Part shown: positions 38,203-46,406 of the stretch, piece by piece | How the letters are laid out: each line of letters begins with the position of its first letter | How positions within the stretch are numbered: position 1 is the stretch's first letter | Source: an uncultured Bacteroidales bacterium | GTDB taxonomy: Bacteria; Bacteroidota; Bacteroidia; Bacteroidales; Muribaculaceae | Reading direction: 5' to 3' | Length of the DNA: 64,000 nucleotides | NCBI GenBank assembly: GCA_902793405.1 | Contig: CADBDH010000023.1 | Span: 1-64,000 of the forward strand | The notes under the pieces: model-generated | The model's database searches: none | Seen by the model: only the letters and a program-made list of their open reading frames with translations | Told to the model about the DNA's origin: nothing | Translations under genes and position numbers: made by a program

Positions 38203-40026
38203 TTAGTCCGAGGAGAGCAACATATCGATCAGTGAAGTCATATCAGCTACGTTGATGTTTCCGTCACCGTTCACGTCGGCAGCTGGATAATCCTCAATGC
38301 TTGCTGTTCCCGCAAGAATTAAATCGATAAGATCCGAGACATCTTTTACGTTCAACACCCCATCACCGTCATTGTCACCTGGCTCAACTACCGTAATGCC
38401 CTCAATATTGACAAAATTCTTCCAATAGTATGCATCCTTATAGGCAGAGATTGAAGCTACAGGTACATAAAGAGTACCGTCACTATAAGTTTTGGTGTCA
38501 AAAATATTCTCGTCGACCATCCATGGGGGAGTTGTGGCAAGGCAGGTCACATTAATTAGGCTAGGACATTCCTCGAACACACGCGAACCGACAAGACCTG
38601 TTAATGATTTGGGTAGATAAACACTTGTTAGATCTGAGCAATAAGCAAATGCGGACGATTTGATTTCTGTTACACCCTCAGGAACAGTCAAGTTCGTTAG
38701 ACCTGTATTTGCAAAGGCAGAGCTTCCGATGAGTGTGACAGAATTAGGAATCGTTACGCTTGTCAGATATGAACAGTAACGGAATGTGTCATCATTAATG
38801 GTCACAATGGAATTTGGAATTGATATGCTTCTCAGGCCTGAGTGGCTAAATGCTCCACTACCGATAGCTGTGACTGTATTGGGAATAGTCCAGTTTGTCA
38901 AATTTTTGCAATAATAGAATGCCCATGGGCCAATTGTTTTGACTGAGTTAGGAATCGTTACGCTCGTCAAGTGGCCGCATTCTGTAAATGCCATTTCACC
39001 GATTGCGGTGACCGAATAACTTTTACCGTCAATAATCACTGTAGCGGGAATGATGATGTCTCCGCGGTAGGTATTATAGTTATCGTACTGATCCTTATAG
39101 GTCACCTCGACTTCGTTTTCACTAATAATATTGTAGTAGATGCGATCACTACAAACATTAGTGTCTGGGTATTCTTTGATGGTGGCGAAAGCTTGCCATC
39201 CATATGCCGACTCATAGATGGTTTTGCAACCCTCGGGTACAATGAGCGTGGCGTCGCTGTAAGTTTCATCATCAAACGCATTGCTGGAGCTTATCGTAGG
39301 TGGTGTAGTAGCAAGGCAAGTCACGCTTATCAGATTAGTACAGCACTCGAATGCAGAATTTCCAATTTCGGTGACGGAATTAGGAATCGTAATGTTTGTG
39401 ACAGTTGATTCGCTTAAAAAACTATAGCAATATTGGAATGCGTTATCGCCGATAGCGGTAACCGAGTTTGGAATTATAGTGCTTTGGCTGCCAGCAATTA
39501 GTGTATTTGTTTCGGTCTCGATAATTGCATTACAATTGTCGCGGGAATCGTAAGTTTGATTTTGCTCATCTACGCTGATGCTTGTTATAGAAGAACACCG
39601 GAACGCACCATGACCAATTGATTCGACTGAGCTGCCAACAATTACGCTATTGAGTTTTTGGCAGCCGTCAAACGCATACTCACCAATTGAAATGACGGAA
39701 TTTGGGATATTGATACTTGTCAATCCACAACTTGCAAACGTATAGTTACCGATTGTCGTTACAGAGTTGGGAATAATTACGTTCGTCAAAAATGTGCACC
39801 CAAGGAACGCATAATCTTCAATTGCGGTAACAGTATAAGTTGTTCCGTCAAAGGTAACCGTCTCGGGGATAACTATCGTACCAGAATAACTAGAACCATC
39901 AGAATAGGTCACAATGGCCTTATCTCCGTTGATGTTGTAGTAGATGCCATCGACTTCGAAATCGTAGGCTTGGACACTGAAGGCTGCTGTCAGCAGCACT
40001 AGGAATAAAAGGAATTTCTGTTTCAT
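38203..40026 (-). CDS. secreted BspA-like LRR protein with two dockerin-like repeats
   Basis: The 607-residue protein has a signal peptide (MKQKFLLFLVLLTAAFSVQA), two blocks of LRR_5 units (about 55-240 and 320-510) and two copies of an intervening beta domain (VDGIYYNINGDKAIVTYSDG near the N-terminus, SDRIYYNIISENEVEVTYKD in the middle). This implies internal duplication of a DVxYxI-LRR module. The C-terminus carries two dockerin units: DNDGDGVLNVKDVSDLIDLI and DVNGDGNINVADMTSLIDML. The DNA is AT-richer than its neighbours. Its upstream region contains the 23-bp-periodic direct repeats at 40157-40197. Confidence 0.87.
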   Translation of the reverse strand: MKQKFLLFLVLLTAAFSVQAYDFEVDGIYYNINGDKAIVTYSDGSSYSGTIVIPETVTFDGTTYTVTAIEDYAFLGCTFLTNVIIPNSVTTIGNYTFASCGLTSINIPNSVISIGEYAFDGCQKLNSVIVGSSVESIGHGAFRCSSITSISVDEQNQTYDSRDNCNAIIETETNTLIAGSQSTIIPNSVTAIGDNAFQYCYSFLSESTVTNITIPNSVTEIGNSAFECCTNLISVTCLATTPPTISSSNAFDDETYSDATLIVPEGCKTIYESAYGWQAFATIKEYPDTNVCSDRIYYNIISENEVEVTYKDQYDNYNTYRGDIIIPATVIIDGKSYSVTAIGEMAFTECGHLTSVTIPNSVKTIGPWAFYYCKNLTNWTIPNTVTAIGSGAFSHSGLRSISIPNSIVTINDDTFRYCSYLTSVTIPNSVTLIGSSAFANTGLTNLTVPEGVTEIKSSAFAYCSDLTSVYLPKSLTGLVGSRVFEECPSLINVTCLATTPPWMVDENIFDTKTYSDGTLYVPVASISAYKDAYYWKNFVNIEGITVVEPGDNDGDGVLNVKDVSDLIDLILAGTASIEDYPAADVNGDGNINVADMTSLIDMLLSSD

Positions 40027-40100
40027 TGCTTTGTGAGTTTATAGTTAAACATATTGGATTCATATCTTGTTTGCTGGAAAGAATCATTTTTCTTTCTCTA

Positions 40101-40131
40101 CAAAATTAGTCTATGCATTATATGCTATCAA
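40101..40131 (-). promoter_or_regulatory. promoter of the LRR-dockerin gene
   Basis: Minus strand TTG (40131-40129), 20 bp, TAATTTTG (40108-40101). The direct repeats at 40157-40197 lie 25 bp upstream of the -33 box, where an activator could bind. Confidence 0.78.
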
Positions 40132-40156
40132 TCTTTTTTTATTGAAAATCATAGAA

Positions 40157-40197
40157 TGTCAAATTTTTTTACACGATTGTGTCAAATTTTTTTACAC
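40157..40197 (-). repeat. two identical 18-bp direct repeats, 23-bp period
   Basis: TGTCAAATTTTTTTACAC occurs at 40157-40174 and again at 40180-40197 without a mismatch (minus strand GTGTAAAAAAATTTGACA). The same motif, in the same 23-bp period, recurs at 60448-60489 before another dockerin gene. Confidence 0.8.
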
Positions 40198-40294
40198 TTT
40201 TTTATTTTATTGGATTATATTGATCTAGGATGCTGAGAGAGCGGGAGCATTTCTAGTCACAAGTAAGCATGGTAATTGCATCTGCATTGAAATT

Positions 40295-40316
40295 GAGACG
40301 CAAGGTTTTGCGTCTC
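40295..40316. repeat. REP-like palindrome, second copy
   Basis: GAGACGCAA and TTGCGTCTC form 9-bp arms around GGTT. It is the same element as 12852-12873 apart from the centre. Its right part contains the TTTTG used as the -33 box of tsaD. Confidence 0.7.
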
Positions 40317-40339
40317 TACAAAAGTTATTCGTACCTTTG
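40308..40339 (+). promoter_or_regulatory. promoter of tsaD
   Basis: TTG 40308-40310, 21 bp, TACCTTTG 40332-40339. The -33 box is inside the REP-like palindrome. Confidence 0.72.
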
Positions 40340-40366
40340 CAGTCGATTTTGGAGAAGAAAGAAACC

Positions 40367-41383
40367 ATGAGTGTAACGATATTAGGAATAGAGTCGTCGT
40401 GTGACGATACGTCGGCAGCGGTGTTGCGTGACACTGTGCTGCTGAGTAATGTTATTGCCAGCCAGCGTGTGCATGAGGCCTATGGTGGCGTGGTGCCCGA
40501 GTTGGCGTCGCGTGCCCATCAGCAGAACATCGTGCCCGTTGTGAGCGAGGCCATCCGCCAGGCGGGCATCGACCGCAAGGATATCGATGCCATCGCTTTC
40601 ACACGCGGTCCCGGCTTGCCCGGTTCGCTCCATGTGGGCACCTCGTTTGCCAAGGGGTTGGCTCTGGCGCTCGACATCCCTCTGGTGGATGTGAACCACT
40701 TGCACGGCCACGTCCTGTCCCATTTCGTTAAAGAAGAACCTGATGCCGAGGTGCCTGAGTTCCCTTATCTGTGTCTGCTCATCAGCGGCGGTAACAGCCA
40801 GATCATCAAGGTCAATTCCCCGCGCGACATGGAAGTGCTGGGTCAGACCATCGACGATGCCGCCGGCGAGGCCTTCGACAAGTGTGCCAAGGTCATGGGC
40901 CTGCCTTATCCCGGTGGTCCCGTCATCGACAAGCTGGCCGCCGAGGGCGACAGCAAGGCCTTCAAGTTCGCCAAACCCCATGTCGATGGGTTCAACTACA
41001 GCTTCAGCGGCCTGAAGACGTCGTTCCTCTACACCTTGCGCGATGCCCTCAAGGAGAATCCCAACTTCATCGAGGAGAATAAGGCCGACCTGGCCGCCTC
41101 GTTGCAGCGCACCATCATCGAGATACTGATGGACAAATTCGGCAAGGCCATCAAGGCAACGGGCATCAAGACCATCGCCATTGGTGGCGGAGTGTCGGCC
41201 AATAGCGGCATGCGTGCCGCCGTCGAGGACTATGCCCGCCGTCACCGCCTCAAGGCCTTCATCCCCAAGCGCGTCTTCACGACCGACAATGCCGCCATGA
41301 TCGCCATTGCCGGCCACTACAAGTTCCTGAACAAAGAATTCTGCGACATCACCGCTCCCCCCTTCCAGCGCGTCATCATCTAG
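40367..41383 (+). CDS. tsaD: tRNA N6-threonylcarbamoyladenosine transferase
   Basis: The 338-residue TsaD (Kae1) installs threonylcarbamoyl on A37 of tRNAs reading ANN codons, together with TsaB and TsaE. Visible family features are ILGIESSCDDTSAAVL at the start, the metal-binding HLHGHVLSH (about 110-118), LLISGGNSQI and the late GGGVSANSGMR. The open frame extends 10 codons upstream through a TTG, but that lies on the -7 promoter box, so ATG 40367 is the start. A diverged copy of its last 38 codons is found at 42213-42332, beyond the next gene. Confidence 0.96.
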   Translation: MSVTILGIESSCDDTSAAVLRDTVLLSNVIASQRVHEAYGGVVPELASRAHQQNIVPVVSEAIRQAGIDRKDIDAIAFTRGPGLPGSLHVGTSFAKGLALALDIPLVDVNHLHGHVLSHFVKEEPDAEVPEFPYLCLLISGGNSQIIKVNSPRDMEVLGQTIDDAAGEAFDKCAKVMGLPYPGGPVIDKLAAEGDSKAFKFAKPHVDGFNYSFSGLKTSFLYTLRDALKENPNFIEENKADLAASLQRTIIEILMDKFGKAIKATGIKTIAIGGGVSANSGMRAAVEDYARRHRLKAFIPKRVFTTDNAAMIAIAGHYKFLNKEFCDITAPPFQRVII

Positions 41384-41415
41384 AAAAACGCCTCCAATTA
41401 AAATAATCTAATGAA

Positions 41416-42156
41416 ATGAAACCACTTAGGTTTGCAATAATCGCCCTTATTGCACTGACGTCTCTCATGGCGATGGCACAAGAGCAGAGAACAGATATAA
41501 TTATCCCGAAGTTCTTGATCAATGGCTACTTTTTTCAGGAGTTACCAAAACTCCCCGAGAATGCCAATCCAAGTTACACACGACTGAAAGATTCAGAACC
41601 CGAATCTGTCATCAGCCAGGCGATACCTCGGGAACAGGTGCGCAATGCCAATCAGTTCCTGAATGGTGCCAATATGATGGCAACGATGTTGGAATTGGCT
41701 CAAGCAGGCGTTAAGGATGATGGCACTTTCTACTCGCCTAAGGCAGGTGAGCCATTTCCGCCATTTAATGAAATAGATTTAGAAGGACGCAGATGGACCA
41801 ACGACAGTGTCAAAGGTCATGTGATGGTGCTCAACCTGTGGTATTCAGGTTGTGGACCATGCCGTGCCGAAATGCCTGAACTGTCAACGTGGAAAGAACA
41901 GTTTCCTGATGTCATGTTTTTTTCTGCCACCTACCATGATGCAGAGGTTGTACAAAAGATAACCGAAAAACACCACTTCACTTGGACCCACCTCGTTGAA
42001 GCCAAGGATATGATGTCATGGATTGGGACAGAGGGCTTTCCCTTTACAGTGGTTGTCGATAAAACGGGAATTGTCCGCTATGCCGTTCATGGCACAAGCC
42101 CGGAAACACGTGTTGAAATCATTACGAAAATAAAAGAAGCAGAAGAAGGGATTTAA
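41416..42156 (+). CDS. secreted TlpA-like thioredoxin-fold protein
   Basis: The 246-residue protein has a signal peptide (MKPLRFAIIALIALTSLMAMA) and an unfamiliar N-terminal half. A thioredoxin-fold domain follows from about 115, with the active site NLWYSGCGPCRAEMPELSTW (CGPC near 145). The cis-Pro region is GFPFTVVVDKTGIV. TlpA/ResA-type proteins reduce disulfides or haem-binding Cys pairs in the periplasm, but the partner here is unknown. The gene is 32 bp from tsaD and is followed by a duplicated tsaD 3' end, so it appears to have entered at this spot as a cassette. Confidence 0.86.
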   Translation: MKPLRFAIIALIALTSLMAMAQEQRTDIIIPKFLINGYFFQELPKLPENANPSYTRLKDSEPESVISQAIPREQVRNANQFLNGANMMATMLELAQAGVKDDGTFYSPKAGEPFPPFNEIDLEGRRWTNDSVKGHVMVLNLWYSGCGPCRAEMPELSTWKEQFPDVMFFSATYHDAEVVQKITEKHHFTWTHLVEAKDMMSWIGTEGFPFTVVVDKTGIVRYAVHGTSPETRVEIITKIKEAEEGI

Positions 42157-42212
42157 ATGACTAAATTTCTCCGTATGGCGAGATTTGTTTAACGCTACTG
42201 GCTAATTGATTT

Positions 42213-42332
42213 GATGCAGCGATGATCGCCATCGCCGGTCACTACAAATACCTGAACAAAGAATTCTGCGACATCACCGCTCCCCCCTTCCAGCGCGTCG
42301 CCGCTCCCCCCTTCCAGCGCGTCGTCATCTAG
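42213..42332 (+). pseudogene. duplicated 3' end of tsaD
   Basis: Translation gives DAAMIAIAGHYKYLNKEF, CDITAPPFQRV, then AAPPFQRVVI and stop, against AAMIAIAGHYKFLNKEF, CDITAPPFQRVII in intact tsaD. The DNA is similar but diverged, and a 24-bp unit (42276-42299) is tandemly repeated at 42300-42323. Similarity continues a few bases past the stop (TCTAGAAAA). The fragment lies 830 bp from the true tsaD end, on the other side of the thioredoxin gene. Confidence 0.9.
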
Positions 42333-42364
42333 AAAACCTCACGTGCCCCTTGGGTGGTGAATGC

Positions 42365-42958
42365 CTATTTGCGGAATTTCCTGCCGTTTTGTATATAGAT
42401 CTGGCCTTCAATCAGGTGTTGCGATGCAATGCGGTGCCCTTGCAGGTCAAAGATAGTGTTGTCGTGCAAGCCTGTGCGATCCTCTACGACTGTTGTAACT
42501 GCCGAGATTTCATCATTCAGTGTTTCAACCTCAGCCTCGTATTGATCGCCCTTAGCAAAGTAGCCATACATGCAAACTTCAGGGTCATATTTCATGTAGA
42601 TTCGGATCATGTAGATTCCGTCATCCCATTCCGAGATGTCGATGCGCTCATCCCGCTCGGGAGTGAGCTGCTCAAATGAGTAGTATTTTATTACGGCGTT
42701 GTCGTGCTGCTGGTCTGTTATGTCAACTTCCACATCATTGTTGGTGACACTGGTACAAATAAGAATTGAGTCGGATGAGATCCACACTTCAGGTGCGTAT
42801 TCGTTAATTGAGAGCGTGTCGCTGGTGGCATCTTGCCTGGCCCATGCCTTTTTATTGGTTCGCACATGGCGGTACTTTTTGTTTGGGCGCTGTGTGGCCG
42901 CCGCCACAAGAACCGTGCCGACTAGGATAAGAATGATAAAACCTAAGATCTTCTTCAT
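42365..42958 (-). CDS. small exported protein with T9SS-like tail
   Basis: The 197-residue protein has an N-terminal hydrophobic segment (MKKILGFIILILVGTVLVAA) that is a signal peptide or anchor. The middle (about 50-115) is a small beta domain reading EVWISSDSILICTSV and later DGIYMIRIYMKYDP, similar in layout to DUF3244-type domains. The tail IFDLQGHRIASQHLIEGQ followed by IYIQNGRKFRK has the spacing of a T9SS type-A tail with weaker consensus. Only 14 bp separate it from the TPR-HTH gene upstream, so the two probably form an operon. Function is unknown. Confidence 0.72.
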   Translation of the reverse strand: MKKILGFIILILVGTVLVAAATQRPNKKYRHVRTNKKAWARQDATSDTLSINEYAPEVWISSDSILICTSVTNNDVEVDITDQQHDNAVIKYYSFEQLTPERDERIDISEWDDGIYMIRIYMKYDPEVCMYGYFAKGDQYEAEVETLNDEISAVTTVVEDRTGLHDNTIFDLQGHRIASQHLIEGQIYIQNGRKFRK

Positions 42959-42972
42959 TGTTCAATTGATAA

Positions 42973-44532
42973 TTAAAGGGTACTGATGAATTCATGGAAC
43001 AAGTCGGCAGTCCCTTTTCTTTTAAAAAGTTTGTAATAGAGCCTTGAGCGCATCATGCTCAAGGCGTTGGGCTCCATGCCCAAGAAGGCACAGATCAGTT
43101 TATTGGGAACTTTGGCTTTCTCAAGCATACATAGCATAATCTCTTTGTCCTTGAGTTTGCCATTGAGTTGCCTCACCTTCTCGATGCAACCGTCATAAGT
43201 GGTATTGAGCGCGTCTTCAAGAGCGTTGTAGTCTGCTAACTTGGGCACGAATCGGGGGTCGTGGAAATTGGTGTAAAGCGTTGTTTCGGAAAATTCACGC
43301 GCCCCATGCACTCTGCTTGGGCGCGGTTGCTGCTGTGCCTCACGCAGTTCTTGCATCAGTTTGTCTGCTTTCTCGCGCTGGAGTCGGTTGAGCAGGTTTT
43401 TATGCTTAATAGTAAAATATGCAAACAGCACCAAGCCAAGCAGGAAAAGTGATAGGGCGATAATAATCAGGTCTTGCCGGCGCAGCTTGGCATCCTGACG
43501 GCGTTCATTGTCCAACTTCTTGTTGAGCATGGCAATCAGATTGGCATTCTGTCCCTTTTCCACAGCCGTCAGCGAGTCATCTTTGGCAATGCTCCTACCC
43601 AGCAGTTCAAATGCTTCACGATATTGTTGACGTTCGGCCAGGATGTCGGCCGAGTTGAGCATGGCATCCCGCTGCACGTAGAATAACGCAGCCGAATCAA
43701 GATTGCCAGTTGCCAGATAGTAGTTGGCATACTGATTAGTGAGGATGCAACTATCGGTTGTCTCAAGGCCGTGACAGGCATCGAGCGATGCTTTCATCTG
43801 GGGCAAATCATCTAGGTTAAGGTATGTGTCCGAAAGCTCCACTTGAATGGTCTGGAACGATTCTGCATCATCGCAGTCAAGAGCCATCTGTGCCGCTTTC
43901 TTGAACATTGCGACACCTTGCTCATATTGCTCGAGCGCCACATGACTGCGAGCCAGATTGCGGAGGGCGTATATTTGAACCACTGTATCGCCAGCCAGCT
44001 CTCCAAGTTGAATGGCCTTCCTGAAGTGGGGCTGGCTCTGACGGTACAAATCCTGATACATATTCACTTGCCCGATCTGATTGGCAGCGCGTGCCCTGAT
44101 AGAAAGGACGGCACTGTCGGTCGATAGCGTATCGGTTGCCTGTGAATGGTTATAGGCGTTTAAGGCATCCCCCGTGAGCTGCATCTCGTCATAGACGCGC
44201 CCCAATTCAAACCAGGCGAGCGCCCTATCTAGAGATGAGCCATGCTTGTCAAAGTAACGAACCGCTTCTTGCATGACCGAGTCGTTGTCGTGGAGGATGT
44301 GACATTTATCCTCGGCTCTATTCCTGAGCAAATAGTACCGCATACGGTCTTCCTTGGGCCATGTTTCGGCATCAGCTGCTATTTCGTCAAGCAGCAGCAA
44401 TGCACTATCGGGGTGGTTGGTGATTAGACTGTCGGCAGTCAATAGTGCAAGCGGTTGTGAGTGGTTACTGCCGCATGAAACAATTGTCAGCAAACAGCAA
44501 CACGCGATGAAGTATTGTACGCATCGTTCCAT
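42973..44532 (-). CDS. TPR lipoprotein-type regulator with membrane helix and C-terminal HTH
   Basis: The 519-residue protein begins MERCVQYFIACCCLLTIVSC, with a lipobox-like IVSC; it has a TPR-like helical region (about 30-320), one membrane helix near 348-368, a coiled-coil linker, and a C-terminal domain of about 100 residues. That domain ends in an HTH-like unit (KLKDKEIMLCMLEKAKVPNK, then LICAFLGMEPNALSMMRSRL). Such TPR-membrane-HTH proteins are frequent in Bacteroidetes. It is divergent from the CotH gene. An unusual TAACTTTG box ends 4 nt before its start codon. Whether the Cys is lipidated, given a later helix, is uncertain. Confidence 0.8.
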   Translation of the reverse strand: MERCVQYFIACCCLLTIVSCGSNHSQPLALLTADSLITNHPDSALLLLDEIAADAETWPKEDRMRYYLLRNRAEDKCHILHDNDSVMQEAVRYFDKHGSSLDRALAWFELGRVYDEMQLTGDALNAYNHSQATDTLSTDSAVLSIRARAANQIGQVNMYQDLYRQSQPHFRKAIQLGELAGDTVVQIYALRNLARSHVALEQYEQGVAMFKKAAQMALDCDDAESFQTIQVELSDTYLNLDDLPQMKASLDACHGLETTDSCILTNQYANYYLATGNLDSAALFYVQRDAMLNSADILAERQQYREAFELLGRSIAKDDSLTAVEKGQNANLIAMLNKKLDNERRQDAKLRRQDLIIIALSLFLLGLVLFAYFTIKHKNLLNRLQREKADKLMQELREAQQQPRPSRVHGAREFSETTLYTNFHDPRFVPKLADYNALEDALNTTYDGCIEKVRQLNGKLKDKEIMLCMLEKAKVPNKLICAFLGMEPNALSMMRSRLYYKLFKRKGTADLFHEFISTL

Positions 44533-44536
44533 GGCG

Positions 44537-44544
44537 CAAAGTTA
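44537..44544 (-). promoter_or_regulatory. -7-like box 4 nt from the start codon
   Basis: Minus strand TAACTTTG (44544-44537), then CGCC and ATG. If used, the mRNA would be nearly leaderless. No clear -33 box is found 19-21 bp upstream, so the call is tentative. Confidence 0.4.
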
Positions 44545-44591
44545 GTGCATTTCAGCAATATTGCTGTCGCAACAACGGAATTTCATGCGTC

Positions 44592-44621
44592 TTGTGAACA
44601 TTTGTGAACACATTGTGAACA
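44592..44621. repeat. three direct TTGTGAACA repeats at helical spacing
   Basis: TTGTGAACA starts at 44592, 44602 and 44613, i.e. 10 and 11 bp apart, between the divergent TPR-HTH and CotH genes. The sites would lie on one face of the DNA, just upstream of the CotH promoter. Confidence 0.75.
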
Positions 44622-44638
44622 GTTATGATTCAGTGTGC

Positions 44639-44669
44639 TTGAGGTTCACTGGGGGCACTTCTACTTTTG
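44639..44669 (+). promoter_or_regulatory. promoter of the CotH gene
   Basis: TTG 44639-44641, 20 bp, TACTTTTG 44662-44669; the ATG is at 44693. Confidence 0.75.
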
Positions 44670-44692
44670 CATCGCTATTTTAATTCTGACAA

Positions 44693-46081
44693 ATGATGAA
44701 AGGAAATCGATTTTTTAGAACATCAGTGACCCTCTACATGTGCCTGGCGGTTTTGACTGTGGCTGGGCAATCGGGCACACTGCCTGTGATGTATATCGAG
44801 ACCCAAAATCGCCAGCCCGTCACTTCCAAGACAGTTTACGTTCCAGCAACCTACTACATGGTCGACGATTTGAATCCAGACATGAATATAGGCAGTAAAG
44901 ATAGCCCGGAGCAGCTTGAGATACGCGGTCGTGGAAACTCCTCATGGAGGGATGCCAAGAAGCCCTATAAAATCAAGTTGGCGAATAAAACCTCGTTGCT
45001 TGGCATGAAGAAGAACAGGCATTGGGCATTGCTTCATTTTCATGAATCGACAGTGGCAGGAATGCAACTCGGCAACATCATGGGCATGGAATGGACCCCA
45101 TCGACCAAGCCTGTGGAAGTGGTGCTCAACGGCGACTACGTCGGCTTATATCTGCTCACCGAGACCATCCGCATCGGCAAGAACCGTCTCAACATCTATG
45201 AACAGCCCAACTGGAATAGGGATGAGAGTACGATCCCTTACGGTTGGCTTGTGGAGGTTGACAATTATTACGAGGCCAATCAGATTTATTTGCCGGAGAA
45301 TGATCAATGGGGTATCAGAATCACATACCACTCTCCCGATTCGTTATCCAACGCACAAAAGAATTGGTTGACCGATGAGTTTAAGGCAATCAATACGGCC
45401 ATCTATGACGATGACAAAACCAGTGGAGCATGGGAGCGGCTAATAGATGTGGACGCAATGGCGCGTTATTTCATCATTCAAGAAGTTCTTGACAACAGCG
45501 ACGGGTTTCATGGCAGCTTTTACCTGCACAAGGATTGGGCGGATGATGCCCGTTGGGTGGCAGGCCCATTGTGGGACTTAAATTGCAATCAACGAGAGAA
45601 AACCGATTATACCTTCCGCATGAAAACTTCTTACGGCTTCACTCCACACTGGATAGGTGAACTGATAAAGGATGGTGACTTTTGTGACGCTGTTAAAGAC
45701 GCCTGGAATCAATTTTACCCTGTTCAGGTGCAACCGTGGATGGAATATATCGATGAAAATCTGCTGCATTGCGGCGATGCACTCTATCAAGACAATATCC
45801 GATGGAACCGAAGCAATACGGCAAGCATCGGTGATAGAGTGGAAGGAATAAAGAGCTCGTTAATTGCCAATATTGAATGGTTTGACAAGCATCTGCCACA
45901 TGCCGCAGGAATTGATCATGTCACTGACCCGGGTGAGAAAAATATTGTCAACGTGAAATACATCAACATGGCAGGAATGAGTAGCGATAAGCCATGGAAT
46001 GGTGTCAATATCAGGTTAACAACCTATAGCGATGGAAGTGTTGACGCTGTCAAGGTGTATCATCTGAACGGGTCTTTGTGA
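44693..46081 (+). CDS. secreted CotH-family protein
   Basis: The 462-residue protein has a signal peptide in the first 27 residues and a CotH domain. Family marks are IRGRGNSSWRDAKKPYKIKL (about 76-95), LLGMKKNRHWALLHF, YVGLYLLTETIRIGKNRLNI and GPLWDLNCNQ near residue 290. CotH proteins are atypical protein kinases in spore coats and in fungi; in Bacteroidetes they are secreted with unknown targets. The C-terminal part VKYINMAGMSSDKPWNG resembles a short or divergent T9SS tail. It is transcribed away from a TPR-HTH regulator, which may control it through the TTGTGAACA array. Confidence 0.88.
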   Translation: MMKGNRFFRTSVTLYMCLAVLTVAGQSGTLPVMYIETQNRQPVTSKTVYVPATYYMVDDLNPDMNIGSKDSPEQLEIRGRGNSSWRDAKKPYKIKLANKTSLLGMKKNRHWALLHFHESTVAGMQLGNIMGMEWTPSTKPVEVVLNGDYVGLYLLTETIRIGKNRLNIYEQPNWNRDESTIPYGWLVEVDNYYEANQIYLPENDQWGIRITYHSPDSLSNAQKNWLTDEFKAINTAIYDDDKTSGAWERLIDVDAMARYFIIQEVLDNSDGFHGSFYLHKDWADDARWVAGPLWDLNCNQREKTDYTFRMKTSYGFTPHWIGELIKDGDFCDAVKDAWNQFYPVQVQPWMEYIDENLLHCGDALYQDNIRWNRSNTASIGDRVEGIKSSLIANIEWFDKHLPHAAGIDHVTDPGEKNIVNVKYINMAGMSSDKPWNGVNIRLTTYSDGSVDAVKVYHLNGSL

Positions 46082-46183
46082 TGGAACCGCTTCGCTTTGG
46101 CCATCAAAAGAACCTATCCCAGCTGATGCTGCCCGTTGCATCAAAGGACTTGAGCAACTTGTTTCCCTTTAATTCCCTTTAGT

Positions 46184-46211
46184 GTGAGTTGTTATAGTTG
46201 TTCAAGTTGTC
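46184..46211. repeat. AGTTGTT-type nonamer run
   Basis: GAGTTGTTA, TAGTTGTTC and AAGTTGTCG follow each other in 9-bp steps. A related run (minus strand AACAACT units) lies before kdsB at 16880-16960. The stretch 46082-46183 before it holds nothing I recognise. Confidence 0.4.
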
Positions 46212-46231
46212 GTTTAAACGCGCTCGGTAGC

Positions 46232-46305
46232 ATTGTTTTTATTGTATTTATTGTTTTCCTTTTATGATTGTTGGCCCAGTTGTTTAGTTGTTGTCCTTGT
46301 TGTTT
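46232..46305. repeat. 74-bp dispersed repeat, copy A
   Basis: It matches 53822-53895 at 73 of 74 positions (difference at 46267/53857). It begins ATTGTTTTTATTGTA and ends TTGTCCTTGTTGTTT. A more diverged relative covers part of 296-330. The sequence is T/G-rich and non-coding. Confidence 0.85.
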
Positions 46306-46406
46306 AATTAGCACATTGCTTCCTTCGACTATGCCTATTATAAACTCAGGGCACTTCGCGACTGACTCTTCGAACAAAAGAAACAATAATCCATCGACAT
46401 AGAGTT

